Notes under the pieces: generated by a model
Told to the model about the DNA's origin: nothing
Database searches by the model: none
The model's input: the letters and a program-made list of their open reading frames with translations, nothing else
Part shown: positions 22,316 through 33,739 of the stretch, piece by piece
Layout of the letters: the number at the start of each line of letters is the position of its first letter
Position numbering within the stretch: position 1 is the stretch's first letter
Source: Fragum whitleyi
Taxonomy: Eukaryota; Mollusca; Bivalvia; Cardiida; Cardiidae
Direction: 5' to 3'
Assembly: GCA_948146395.1 (NCBI GenBank)
Contig: OX411544.1
Span: forward strand, 93,855,232 to 93,919,231
Length of the DNA stretch: 64,000 nt
Made by a program: the position numbers and the translations under genes

Positions 22316-25264
22316 TATTGACTTAACTGATACTTTTGTTGGTCAATATTTCAATGACGAGATTAAAAAGTCTTTTAATCTTAGTCTGCCTGATACTCAG
22401 ACAGACTCGTCAAAACTTTGTCAGTCATCTCCAAGGTCAAATGACCAAGGTCATGAAATGCATTCAAAGTCAAAGTTAATCCAGGAACAGCAAAATGATC
22501 CTGAGATTTCAAAGTTAATTGATAGGGCATTACCCGAAAAAGAAATGTCTCAGAATCCTGTTTGTTACTATAAAAAGAATGGTATTCTGATGAGAAAATG
22601 GCGACCATTTGATGTCTCAGCTGATGATGATTGGGCTGTTCATCACCAAATTGTTGTTCAAAAGTCATATCGCCATGAAATACTTAGTATAGCACATGAA
22701 AGTCCAATGTCTGGTCATTTAGGTGTAAACAAGACTTATCACAAGATTATGACTCATTTCTTTTGGCCTGGACTTAAATCGGACGTTTCCAAATATTGTA
22801 AAAGTTGCCACACTTGTCAAATGGTAGGGAAACCTAACCGAGTTATTCCAAAAGCAAGGTAACAACCCATTCCAGTTTTTGATGAACCTTTCAGTCGAAT
22901 AATAATAGACTGCGTTGGTCCTTTACCAAAAACCAAGTCAGGTTCTGAATATTTGTTGACAATTATGTGTGCTTCTACTCGCTTCCCAGAAGCAATTCCT
23001 TTAAGAAACATTAAGGCAAAGTCAATCATTAAGGCTCTTGTCAAGTTCTTTACTTTTGTTGGCCTTCCAAAATCAGTTCAGTCTGATCAAGGATCAAACT
23101 TCATGTCAGGCATATTCCAACAGGTTATGCATGAATTAGGTATCAAGTAATATCGGTCATCTGCTTATCACCCTGAAAGTCAAAGTGCTTTAGAAAGATT
23201 TCATCAGACCCTAAAGAATATGATAAGGTCATATTGTTTCGATACTGAAAAAAATTGGGATGAAGGTATTCATTTGCTATTATTTGCAGTCAGAGAATCT
23301 GTTCAAGAATCTCTTGGCTTTAGCCCCTTTGAGTTAGTTTTTGGTCATTCTGTTCGTGGGCCATTAACACTCTTGAAAGAGAAATTTCTTGCTGATGATG
23401 AAACACCCTTAAACTTGTTACAGTATGTTTCTGACTTCAGAAATAACTGTCTAGGGCATGTGAGGTTGCTAGGTCAAATCTTAAATCATCTCAGAGCAAA
23501 ATGAAGGCAAGATATGACAAGCATAGTGTTGATAGGAAATTTGAACCAGGTGATAAAGTCCTTGCTCTTTTGCCAATACCTGGCCGACCCTTACAGGCAA
23601 GATATTATGGCCCGTATACTATTGATAAGAAAACAAGTGATTTGAATTATATTATCAATACTCCTGGAAGGCGTAAAAATAAACAAATGTGTCATGTGAA
23701 TATGTTAAAAAAGTATTTTGACAGAGATAGCTCTATTTCAAAACCAATTACAGTTGTAAACACTGTCCCACAAGAATCAAATGTGACTGAATCAGAAGTT
23801 AATTCAGACTTTAGTGAAAAATCTGTTCTTGGTCCACCTAAACTTGAGAACTCTGAAATACTAAAGAATCTTGACGACAAACTTTCACATTTAGAGCCAT
23901 CTCAACGAGAAGAGCTGAAACAGTTGATTAATGAATATAAACACTTGTTTCCTGACATCCCCACAAGAACTGATAAAATATATCATGATGTCATTGTGGA
24001 AGATTCTCAACCAATAAAACAACATCCTTATAGAATGAACCCAGTGAAACAAAAAGCCCTTCAAGATGAAGTGAATTACTTATTGGAGAATGACTTTATT
24101 GAACCCAGCCAAAGTAATTACAGTTCACCATGTATATTAGTTCCAAAGCCAAATGGAACATACAGAATGTGTACTGACTATCGAAAAGTGAACTCAGTGA
24201 CAAAAACTGACTCTTTTCCAATACCAAGAATTGACGACTGTATCGACAAAGTCGGTAATTCTAAATATGTCACCAAATTTGACCTTCTCAAAGGATTCTG
24301 GCAAGTTCCGCTCACTGATAGGGCTAAAGATTTATCAGCATTTGCTACTCCAACTGGTCTGTACCAGTACAAAGTTATGCCGTTTGGGATGAAAAATTCT
24401 CCTGCGACGTTTCAGCGGCTTGTAAATATGGTTATAGCTGGCTTAGATGGCTGTGACGCATACATCGACGACGTCATCATCTACACAGACACATGGAGTG
24501 ACCATATTCAAAGAATTAAACAATTCTTCGACCGTCTCAGTGATGCAAAATTGACTGTTAATCTGGGGAAAACAGAATTTTGTCATGCTACTGTTACTTT
24601 TTTAGGACATCTTGTGGGACAGGATCAAGTTAAACCTTTAGAATCTAAGGTCAATGCTATCTCTGAGTTTCCTGTGCCTGCTACTAAAAAGCAACTGATG
24701 CGATTTCTTGGTATGGCTGGCTACTATAGAAAGTTTTGTAAGAATTTTTCTATAATAGCTGAACCTTTAACAAATTAATTAAAGAAAAATGTTAAGTTCA
24801 AATGGAATGATAACTGTCAAGTTGCCTTTGATCGCTTGAAAGCCATACTAAAGAGCACACCAGTTCTTTTAGCACCTGATTTTGACAAATGTTTCAAATT
24901 AGCTGTTGATGCAAGTGATGTGGGTATTGGTGCTGTTCTTTTGCAAGAAGACAATGACGGTATTGATCATCCAGTTTGTTATTTTTCTAAAAAATTAAAC
25001 AAACATCAGAAAAACTACTCCACCATTGAAAAAGAATGTCTTGCTTTGATCTTAGCAATCCAACATTTTGAAGTTTATTTAACATCTGCAACTTCTCCTA
25101 TAGTTGTATTCAGTGATCACAATCCCTTAAGTTTTCTCCACAAACTTAAGAGTAAGAATCAAAGATTATTGAGGTAGAGTTTGTCACTTCAAGAATTTGA
25201 TCTTGATGTAAGACACATTAAAGGAAAAGACAACATTATACCAGATGCTCTGTCAAGAGTCTAA
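22316..25264 (+). pseudogene. pol: pol: integrase-RT-RNase H, interrupted
   Basis: The pol frame opens upstream of the gag stop, +1 relative to gag. In order it has an HHCC zinc domain (about 22695-22820), integrase core residues Asp at 22908, Asp at 23085 and Glu at 23193 (exactly D-35-E), a GPY/F module (about 23600-23710), RT with YIDD at 24461-24472, and RNase H ending in PDALSRV at 25261. Breaks are in-frame stops at 22860 (TAA), 23148 (TAA), 24776 (TAA) and 25175 (TAG), plus a frameshift at about 23443-23455, after which the frame matches the one starting at ATG 23501. Motif residues are otherwise intact, so inactivation looks recent. Integrase lies upstream of RT. Confidence 0.92.
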
Positions 25265-25533
25265 AAATTTGAATTGTCTTATCTTTGATATAAACATTGA
25301 ATTTAACAGTTACATTTTACTATATTTTTTTTATATATGTATGTATATATGTTTGCATATATATCTCTTTTTCAATTCTTTTGATGAAAATTGTTTGTAA
25401 TTTTCATGCTAGATGTGCTGAAATGTTTCAACAAATTATGATATTATCAATTGCGTAAAGTATATTATCATTGTATATGCTAAAGATAATGCAAAAAGAA
25501 AGATTTATTTCATAAACCTTTCTTTTTTCTTTC
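25265..25533 (+). other. 3' untranslated region of the LTR element
   Basis: AT-rich, with TATATGTATGTATATATG simple sequence. No additional reading frame such as an envelope gene is present between RNase H and the polypurine tract. Confidence 0.7.
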
Positions 25534-25544
25534 AAGGGGGAAAG
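25534..25544 (+). other. polypurine tract
   Basis: AAGGGGGAAAG directly abuts the 3' LTR. This is the expected primer site for plus-strand DNA synthesis. Confidence 0.88.
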
Positions 25545-26085
25545 TGTTATATAGAAACTATAAATAAACCTAATGGTATTTACCGTGTCTATTTTTAGAC
25601 TGGGAATTTTCTTATCTCTTGATTCTGTTAGGTAAATGTATGTAGAATATTGTAGATCTTTCTAGAAAGGCCTTTTGGAAGGTGATTCAGACTCTAGAGT
25701 ATTCTTATGTTCTATTCTATTCCAGATTGTTCTATAGTATCATATAAAGGGGTTCCTACAGCATTCTTGGTTCACTTGATTTAGACTCATGGTTTCATTT
25801 AGTAGTACTGTGTTAAACTAAAAGGGGATTTCTTGTTATCTTAAAAGTGTGTTTGAAAGCGTGTTTAATTTTAAATTCAGATATTATTGGACTTAATATT
25901 TGTGGACCAGGGACTTAATTAAATTGGATCTAAAATGAAAACTTTAGGATTAAACATTCAAGGTATTGTAATTTGTTTTTGTAAAGTTTCATATTGTCAA
26001 TAATTCTGTTATTATTGTCAATAAATATTGTTAATTGTAAAGTTTGTTGCTGGCTTCTTTGTTCGTGTTGCATTGGCACGTAACA
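25545..26085 (+). repeat. 3' LTR
   Basis: 541 bp, the same length as the 5' LTR with six base differences and no net length change. It is followed by the TTCC target duplication. Confidence 0.95.
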
Positions 26086-26089
26086 TTCC

Positions 26090-26225
26090 TGGAAACTTCA
26101 CCAGTACTCGCGCCGAATGTGTGGGCTAATAAAAGAACAAAGATCGATAGCCGCTTCCGGTAATCGAACTCAGGACCTTTGGGTCAAGAGGCCGACGCTC
26201 AACCTCTAGACCACGGACACCACAC
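26090..26225 (-). repeat. tRNA-derived SINE-like segment
   Basis: On the minus strand, GTGTCCGTGGTCTAGAGG and GAGTTCGATTACCGG resemble the A-box and B-box halves of a tRNA (closest in style to tRNA-Glu). The pairing of the first seven bases with CGGAAGC is only partial, so this is not a functional tRNA. A non-tRNA body follows toward the LTR element, which appears to have inserted into it. The tRNA resemblance is seen; the SINE identity is inference. Confidence 0.5.
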
Positions 26226-26339
26226 GTATGTGCTCTTTTACCGTTTCCGTTAATTTCTGTAGATCGCTTTCACGGGCGTACATATGTTATGATTTCTGAT
26301 GGGTTATCAAGAAATACTCATTATTGTCAACCCTTACTC

Positions 26340-26700
26340 AGTTAAATTACCTAAATACAGTCGATATTGCTCATGCGACTACGTCTATTAAGCGACCAAT
26401 TGTATTAAGCGACCACCATAAAAAGTCCCTTCACTGTAATCAGAATCTCTGAAAAAGAGGACATTAACAATTGGTTAATGTTGAAACTTTTGTTGTTAGA
26501 ACCCATTAGAATCGTCTCAATAAGACGATTCTAATGGGTTCAAACATCATAAGATTCAGTACAACTTGACCGACAATCTATAAATAGTATCAAAATGAAC
26601 TGTCACATTTATAACGGTATTTCGTATTAAGCGACCATTCCCGAAAACGACCGCTGTTGGTGTTTTTGTACACCAAATCACCAAATAATAATACAGCCAC
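26340..26700. repeat. interspersed repeat with TTAAGCGACCA motif
   Basis: The motif TATTAAGCGACCA occurs near 26387, 26405 and 26625. The segment contains two hairpins, at 26461-26481 and 26499-26541. It has no coding capacity and is probably a short DNA-transposon relic. Confidence 0.45.
26499..26541. repeat. perfect 19-bp-arm hairpin
   Basis: GAACCCATTAGAATCGTCT (26499-26517) and its exact complement (26523-26541) flank a 5-nt loop, CAATA. It lacks a U-run and any adjacent gene end, so there is no reason to call it a terminator. Confidence 0.9.
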
Positions 26701-27048
26701 CATTCTTTAATTTCATACTGTTTGATGTTATCCAAGCGGGGCCAACTAATTGAAAGACAGTATGACGTTGCTTAGATCGCGCGCAAAAGAATGCGCTTTC
26801 TGAAAAGTTGTCTTTTTTCCGATTTCGTCTCATTTTGTCAATTATAAACATGTATCAATTAATCGTCTGTTTTTCGTCTAAGGGCCATTTCTTTCATTTC
26901 GTGTACAACAACAACAAAAATATATTTTCTCGTTAAGATATAGCTTAATTGATTACTCAATTCAAGATATATTGATCTTACACTATATCGAACAAATGTC
27001 CTTTATATAATCTGGCTAGGTATTTGCGATATTGGACGCAAATATAAG

Positions 27049-27205
27049 ATGAGCCTGTGCGTGAGATTTCCAACAATATCAAATATGCGCAAAGCAAATA
27101 CTCTGACCAGCCTGTTCACCCGCACAGTCTTACAAGAGTCTCCACTATGCGCTTAGTAAATAGATAAGGTCTCAAAGTATCTGTAGACCATGAAGTAACT
27201 TTATA
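27049..27205 (+). repeat. dispersed repeat R4, copy 2
   Basis: Direct repeat of 2647-2804, with the same start (ATGAGCCTGTGCGTG) and end (AAGTAACTTTAT). It lies about 115 bp past the donor of the lipocalin exon at 27321-27554, a similar setting to copy 1. Confidence 0.75.
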
Positions 27206-27320
27206 TTTACGGTATGTGGCTGTCTACACAGCTCAATGTTACACTTCATGAAAATTTCAAATTGTTGGAAATATCACGAATAAGCCCAAATCTAAGTTCT
27301 AATTTGAATTATCAACTTAC

Positions 27321-27554
27321 GCTTCCTCTGGTGAATTTGGATCAAGTCACCAAGTGACAGACCAAAGTTCTCCTTCAGACTTCGATCTATTTTCGACAAT
27401 ACATATCGACCGGGTTTAGGATGTCTCGTTTCGACACAAATCCATGGATCAACACATTGATCTCCAGAAACCGATGGCTTTGTGCATCCATATGGCACGC
27501 TGTACTTCTTATAGTCAGTTTCGAGTACGTACCATTCACCAGAATATAATTTAC
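27321..27554 (-). CDS. lipocalin-like gene B, exon 4 (C-terminal half of barrel)
   Basis: On the minus strand, acceptor TTCCCTTTAG opens a 234-bp exon ending at a consensus GTAAGT donor (two bases, 77 codons, one base). GEWYVLETDYKKYSVPYGC matches the second lipocalin signature region (a TDY strand followed by a Y-x-C strand). PWICVETRHPKP carries the conserved Arg of the third signature. The exon ends with the C-terminal helix, SLKENFGLSLGDLIQIHQ. The entry phase fits exactly the exit phase of exon 3 in genes A and C. Its own exons 1-3 should lie at higher coordinates and were not identified. A last exon should lie between here and 8605; the LTR element could therefore sit in its intron or between genes. 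Confidence 0.83.
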
Positions 27555-27779
27555 CTAAAGGGAACACGATATTATATTTATCTTGCTTTACTATCATAGC
27601 AGGTTATATTCTTGAAAGTCTCAAAAATATTATTGCTTACAAAAAAGATTAAATCTACTAATCGAAAATCAAGCAAAATCGACATTTTGACAAAACTTTT
27701 ACTTTAGAAGAAACGCTTACCATAAGCACGAACCTGACCTCAAGCTTAGCTTCATCATTCTAACCTGGGCCGGTTAAGG

Positions 27780-28900
27780 CCGAAAATTATGAAAATCTTT
27801 CACTTTGTGATACAAGCATCAAACCTTGCACCGATATACTGCATGGAACACCGTTTCATAAAACTACGGTATCCACGACGACAAAACAACATGACGGCCA
27901 TTTTCTAAGATGGCCGCCATACTGATTCGCCATAAGCAATACAAGTTAAGAAATTATTTCACGTTGACATTAAAGAACAAGATTTGGTACAAATATACTA
28001 AATGGAATAATGATTGAAAAAAAAACGGTAAGCGATATCTGAAGACAAGATGGCGGCTATTTTCAATATGGCAGCCAAACTCATTGTGTACATGAGAAAG
28101 GGTGGATATAACCAAAATCCTTCTCTTGGTGATTCGAGCACTAAATTTGGCAAATAAATATTCCAAAGTATATACTTTTAGAAAAGCATGACATCTACCG
28201 TGCCAATCAGGATGGCGGCCACTCATAAGATGGCAACCACGTTTATTTTCAATAAGTTCAAGTTACAAGATTGCGCTAAATGCCGTGCAAGCACCACATC
28301 CGATATTCAATGGTATAGGGATTTCTGAAAAGAACAGTAGCTGAGGTAGAAACACAAATTGTAGCCATTTTCAAGAAAACTGCAGTCTATGAGTAATAAA
28401 AGTGGGGATATTCCAAAAATCTAGGTATACGAGCATCACACGTGGCACAGATAGACTCAAGATAATATTTTTCCAGAAATGCAATGAATAGCAGATTGGC
28501 AGACAGCATGACAGGCATTTCTAAAATGGCCGCCATGTTTATTTGCTAGAAGCAATTCAGATAAACAAAAAATCGTCACATTGTCATTTAAGCTCCAAAC
28601 TTTTTGAAGAATTCTCTATTGTTTACCACTTACGAAAAGTACGGTAGCTATGGTAGCAAGATTACATTGCAGCGATTTTCAAAAATGGTTGTATTTTTTA
28701 TTGTCTTTAAGCAATATCAGTTTGGAGTTTTAAAAAATGTCTTCTTTTGGTGATAAGGACACTGATATACTCCAATGTATAGATTTTCAGAAAAGCACGT
28801 TATCCAAATGGCAAGACAACATGGCGCCCTTCTCTAAGATATCCACAATACCTATTCTTTAAAGGCAAGACAGTAAGTCCTATTTACGACATGTCTTTCA
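27780..28900. repeat. decayed tandem repeat with AAGATGGCCGCCAT motif
   Basis: Words such as GATGGCCGCCAT, CAAGATGGCGGC, ATGGCGGCC and ATGGCCGCCATG recur about every 100-250 bp, mixed with AGCATCAxACxTxGCAC and TTTTCCAGAAA strings. The reverse complement of the family is seen at 35080-35640 and 36557-36790. Kozak-like ATGGCGGC words here are repeat-derived, not start codons. Confidence 0.6.
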
Positions 28901-28929
28901 CTTACTATATAGAAAAACAGAATTTGCAC

Positions 28930-31360
28930 AAGTACACTCCGGGGGAATGTGGTTGAGCCGAGTCGAATCAAATTGGTCTCATAATATATTCTTAGGCGCT
29001 CTTAGTATAAAATTGCATTTTTGGTGAACGAAATTTTCGTTCACCAGTGTTATATACTGTGTATGGAAAATCCTGTAGGATCTTAATAGGTTTTGAATAA
29101 AGCAGTACCTCTTTAGATTCAATTTAGTATCTCTAAAAACTTCTTTCTACAAAATCACTGTTTGTATCCTTAAATGCATGATAATAGCATTCTTCATCAA
29201 GTGAAGATAATGAAAATTACCCTTTAAAAACACAAAAATATCTTGGAATGTCTATACGAGCGAATTTTTGATCGGCGTAAGATTGTCGAGACTTGAGAGC
29301 AAAAACAAAGTTTGTGTCTGTACACTGTATAGACAGATACTATGTTTTTGATTTAAACCTTCGCTATTGCAACTTGGAGTAATTTGCCGGAAATGTGTGT
29401 TTATTGAGGTCGTGAACTCTTGAACTTCTACACACCCCTGATTGGCCATACCTCACGTGATGACCTACTACGATTTTACCTGCCTTCTCATGAATGAATA
29501 CTTTGCTTTTAAGTTACGAAAGGTCAAGTTTACAAACGAATGGAATGTTCCTGCCGTATTTCTCCTATTAAACGCGCCCGAGCAAAACGTCGTGGGGGCG
29601 CTATTATTTCAGACTCTTTTACTTAATTAAAAAAAATTACTTATTTTGGTACCTAAGAGAAGCAAACTGTTAACATGTTTGTAATTATCGATTGAGATAC
29701 GTACGCTACCCAATACGCTTTTCTATTTATCTATTAAGGCTATAGATTTAAAAAATAAATTAAAATGTTAGCTAATGAATTGTAATTCTGTCATTTAAAG
29801 TCATCTATCGAAATACGGTCAGCCTCGACCATTAATTGCAGCTTTCAAAAGCAAGTGATTGTGTTAGCAGAAGCCGAGATTATTATTATTGTTATTATTT
29901 GTACAAGGTAGGAAGTTCCAGACGATGCAATATTCAATGTTCCGCTACCGATGGACAAAGCGGTCTAATAAATCATTACCTATTCACGTATGAAATTAAT
30001 GATCCTGTATTAAATCCTAAAATTTCGTGATGTGTAAATGCACCCAGTACATGAAATGAAAGTGTTTCGTAGTGAAAACACAACACGTCTGGAGCTAGCT
30101 GGGTCACCGCGTGTCGGCACCCTTTGAAGTCCCCAGATTCTTGCAAGCGGCGACGTCGCTTTTGAAATAAGTCACAGACGAGATTTTACGGGGTTTTCCA
30201 ATTTTAACAGTATGAACTGTGACTAGGATTTAATCATTTGACTCGGATACTTTGTATATTTGCAGAAGGTGAAATGATTTCAGAAATATTTTCGTAACAA
30301 CGAAAGGGGATTTTGTTCGCATGTGACTTATGAAGAATAACGAGAAATAGTTTTAATTTTGTGTTAAATTTTAACCTTTCGCACTTCCGGAAGACTGCGC
30401 GTTTAGGACGCGCTAGTTTTTCAGATGTTGAACGATCTTTTAATGACGCAACCAGCCTTATCCTGATAGGAATTTAAGATAGTTAACCCACAATCTATTG
30501 AACATTACGCCGTGGAGTAGCAGCAATTTAAATTAAATTCGAGACCGGATTTTTCACCACGGCCCGTGGACGGTTGGATGTTGTTGATCGTATAGTCAAG
30601 GGCCTGGGAATCGTATTTATGGGGGAGCGCGTTTATTAGGGAGGGCGCGTCTGAAAGGTGAAATACGGTATATTTAGTCCAAATTATCATTAAAACATAA
30701 ACACGCACCACTTGACCGTGACCAACCTTGATATGAAGTAAAATTTAACCCATTGCCAGACAACTTATGTTCCCAACTACCAAATTTACGCCTCTTCCTT
30801 AAATCCCGTTTTAATCTTAAAGCTTGTTGTTGCATACTTGTGTAATGTAAATATCTTCGGTTACGGGTATTTTTGCATCATATTACCCAAATCCCATTCC
30901 CTGGTTTTTTTTTGTTTTTTTTTCGTTTCAAACAAGGCCGGAAAACAGGGGATATAGCAATCTCGGTACGATTTACTGTTAATATATGAATGTCGTGAAT
31001 ATATAAATAAATAAAAGAATCAAATGAACAAATATCCCAACACGATAGACCTAATTTCAAATTTTGACATCGAATGGATTTTTTTTTCAAAGTACTTGAC
31101 ATCGTAACTACAACTGTATAGTAGCGCTTCTATCCCTCGGATGGCTCTAGAATTTCCTCAATACAATCCTTCATCTATTTGTTTTACCGGGAGTATGTAA
31201 AATATTACAATAAAAAGAAACTTGGATTGTGAATCAATCGCCTGTGGACTGGAGCACCTTTACCTTAACATGGAAATTGGTATTTCTCGCACCAGAACTA
31301 TAATGAGCATACATCCGTACGTAGCTGCCATCTTCTACCCTCTTAGGTTTACGATTATCC
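28930..31360. other. no gene recognised; two CG-rich repeat scraps
   Basis: No conserved exon was found. Short related scraps in opposite orientation lie at about 29551-29600 (CCGTATTTCTCCTATTAAACG) and about 30600-30670 (complementary style, GGCGCG with GTGAAATACGG), probably relics of one small element. Confidence 0.4.
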
Positions 31361-31364
31361 GCCG

Positions 31365-31566
31365 TTTGGTAGGAGCAATAGAATTTGAACAACGACTATA
31401 TTTGGACAATTCATTAGCTTTTTTTTTTTAATTCTTTTTTACGCAATGGCATCAGAAAATTTTTCTTTGGTAGGAGCAATAGAATTTAAACAACGACTAT
31501 ATTTTGACAATTCATTAGCTTTTTTTTTTAATTCTTTTTTACGCAATGGCATCAGATAATTATTCT
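31365..31566 (+). repeat. two-copy 101-bp tandem duplication
   Basis: The unit starts TTTGGTAGGAGCAATAGAAT at 31365 and again at 31466. It ends with ACGCAATGGCATCAGA. The copies differ at a few bases and in T-run length, so the duplication is recent. It is non-coding. Confidence 0.9.
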
Positions 31567-31849
31567 TTCACGAGACTGAATATTACCGAAAGAGACCAAA
31601 ACCCTGTTATTACCATTACGAAACAGCGGTCTTTTAATTCGGAGGATGGGGGGACCCCATTCAGGTCGTACCAGAGCCATAGCGGATAATGTTTAAAAGT
31701 CAAAATGCAGAAAGACTGCTGTTTAATCTGCTAAAATATGGGTTCCGCATTTGGAAATTGAATTACCTTTCTGACTGCTATTTTTTGAGTTAAGAAAAGA
31801 ATCATTAGTATAGACACTATAGTTGCCTGTTTTCTTTTCTCTAGGCTTA

Positions 31850-31925
31850 TCGCTCTCTGTCTATCGGTCTGTCTCTGTCTGTCACTCTCTCTACCTTTCT
31901 TTTCCTCTCTTTCTCTTTCTTTGAA
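31850..31925. repeat. CT/CTGT-rich simple sequence
   Basis: A pyrimidine-rich run with repeated CTGTCT, CTCTCT and TTTCTCT words. It produces a spurious Arg/Glu-rich frame on the opposite strand. Confidence 0.85.
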
Positions 31926-31949
31926 TTTAGAATTTTGACGAGACACTTT

Positions 31950-33730
31950 CCCTTGATTATTTGTTACATTTATAATTTCTCTTTTCTCAACGAATTCAAT
32001 ATATCACTTTAGAATGCCAACAGATTCGTTCACCATCAGTACTTTCAGTGCTTTGATTATATGTGGCAAGAAAATACTGCAGCCCTCTTCAAGACTGATG
32101 CCAGGCTAATTTGTATTGAAATATATTGATGATCTTATTGCAAAAAATGACCATTTTATTATATTAACATCAACCACGACAATTTTGTGGAGAAGGCTAT
32201 TATAAAAATATCGTATTTAAGTTTGTAAGACAACAAATAGATAATTTTAAAATAACCATACATCTTTACTTTTTAGCTATAAAACGGTTCTATATTATAC
32301 AGCTTATGTCCATTGAATACGCCCTTCACTTGATGATGAAATTATCATATGTGAAACTTATATCATAGTTCAAGAAAATTGTACTTAAAAGTTAAAACTA
32401 GTCAGACGCATGACTCGATATTGACTACTAAATTTTAACAAAGTTAAAATTATTATACTCCCCGAATAAGGCATTGTCACAAAAATTGTATGCAATCAAT
32501 GGCAAAAGTTTGCTGTTGATTGCTTCTATAAGTTTTGGATTTGCTAATGGGAAATGTGACACATTAGGCGAAATTTTCGACCGTGGTCAGATTGAAAGGA
32601 CTCAAATAAGTTGTTATCTTATACAATGTCTATATAATATTCCAATTAACCCTATACCAAACAAGACCTGGTTTTGACGTCTCTAAGAGAAAAGGATTGG
32701 GAAAAGCAATTTCTTTATGTCCCATAATATTTTCTACCAAATGAGTCACAATATTTAAAAATGTAATCACATTAAAAATGTCGTCCGCATCCTTTGGAAC
32801 TACTAAGAAACAGTAAATTCTGGCTACCAAAAAGTCAAATTCACACTAGCTGTATGTCTTTAATTTCAGTGGATTTAATGCATTGTTTAACAACCCGCTC
32901 CATGTGTTTAAACAACAATAGTCCGAGTCAAACCAAATAAAATGTTAATTAAAAAAAATTCAAAAGTGTAAATTTGCAAAATTACAAAGCAAAAATTTAG
33001 AAAGATCAGTCCTAAAATTTTTTGTTCAGTAATGGGTTTAGACTTACTCTGTGATGCAAACGTAGACATTTAGAGAGAAATTAAACACCATAAAAAAAGG
33101 AAAGGTTATCAGAAGGTTTCAGTGAAGGGTTGCTCTAGGAGGTATGCCATGAAACAATGCATCTTCTAATGTTGTGATACATTACAGTCAATAACCCCCC
33201 CCTTCCCTGTTTTCTAAATTAAACTTTCTGTTTGAAAAGGTTTAAACACTAGTCATATTGCAAGTAATTAAGCATCTAGCCATGGAGTTCTTGAATTTCT
33301 ATCAAACATGACACATCATTTTTGAGTATCTGAAGCCCAACTTACTGCAGCAATAAACTGTTTTTTGAAAATGGAAGACATTTTCATAACATAAAAGCAG
33401 ATATAATTCATTCCTATATAAGATTCATTATTAATTCCATGAATTGAATGTTAAGCTAGAAAGTTAATACATTTTCTCCCTTTTTTGGAGTAAGGCAAAA
33501 CAATACATTTGTTTTGTATATATTTTTTAAAGGTAGTGAACAAAGCCAAGTCTACACATCCATGAAGAGTTGACCATCTTTAGCTGTACCTATTTAAAGA
33601 GCTCTAAAAACTACAAGGTTGATACTTGAGTATTGATTATTAATACTTACTTCAACATTATGGTGATATTTGTAAAGTGCTGTTCTTCTACTAAGTCAGT
33701 TCTAACCATCAACAAATTTTAAAATTCATT
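31950..33730. other. no recognisable content
   Basis: AT-rich sequence. Open frames are short and lack splice context or motifs. A C-run lies near 33196. Confidence 0.5.
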
Positions 33731-33739
33731 GCATTGAAT

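Larger units (their letters stand above)
19745..26085 (+). mobile_element. Gmr1-like Ty3/gypsy LTR retrotransposon, 6341 bp
   Basis: The full structure is present: two 541-bp LTRs (TGTTA...TAACA), a tRNA-Pro primer site, gag-protease, pol, a polypurine tract and a 4-bp target duplication. Domain order is capsid with SCAN-like region, zinc knuckle, protease, integrase (HHCC, D-D35-E, GPY/F), then reverse transcriptase (YIDD) and RNase H. Integrase ahead of RT is the Ty1/copia order and, within Ty3/gypsy, is the hallmark of Gmr1-like elements. The LTRs differ at six of 541 positions, so the insertion is fairly recent. Gag is open but pol carries four in-frame stops and at least one frameshift, so this copy is not autonomous. 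Confidence 0.95.

Noticed and set aside
25265..25533. Envelope gene of the LTR element
   Set aside because: Fewer than 300 bases of AT-rich sequence separate RNase H from the polypurine tract; no open frame is present.
26148..26220. Functional tRNA gene
   Set aside because: Acceptor and anticodon stems do not pair cleanly; a tRNA-derived SINE or pseudogene is the better reading.
26499..26541. Transcription terminator or CRISPR-type repeat
   Set aside because: Single occurrence, no T-run and no neighbouring gene end; the genome is eukaryotic and nothing has CRISPR spacing.
27700..27770. Possible short minus-strand exon before a GTAAGC donor
   Set aside because: The frame that would join to exon 4 of gene B contains a stop, and the sequence has the look of the adjoining decayed repeat.
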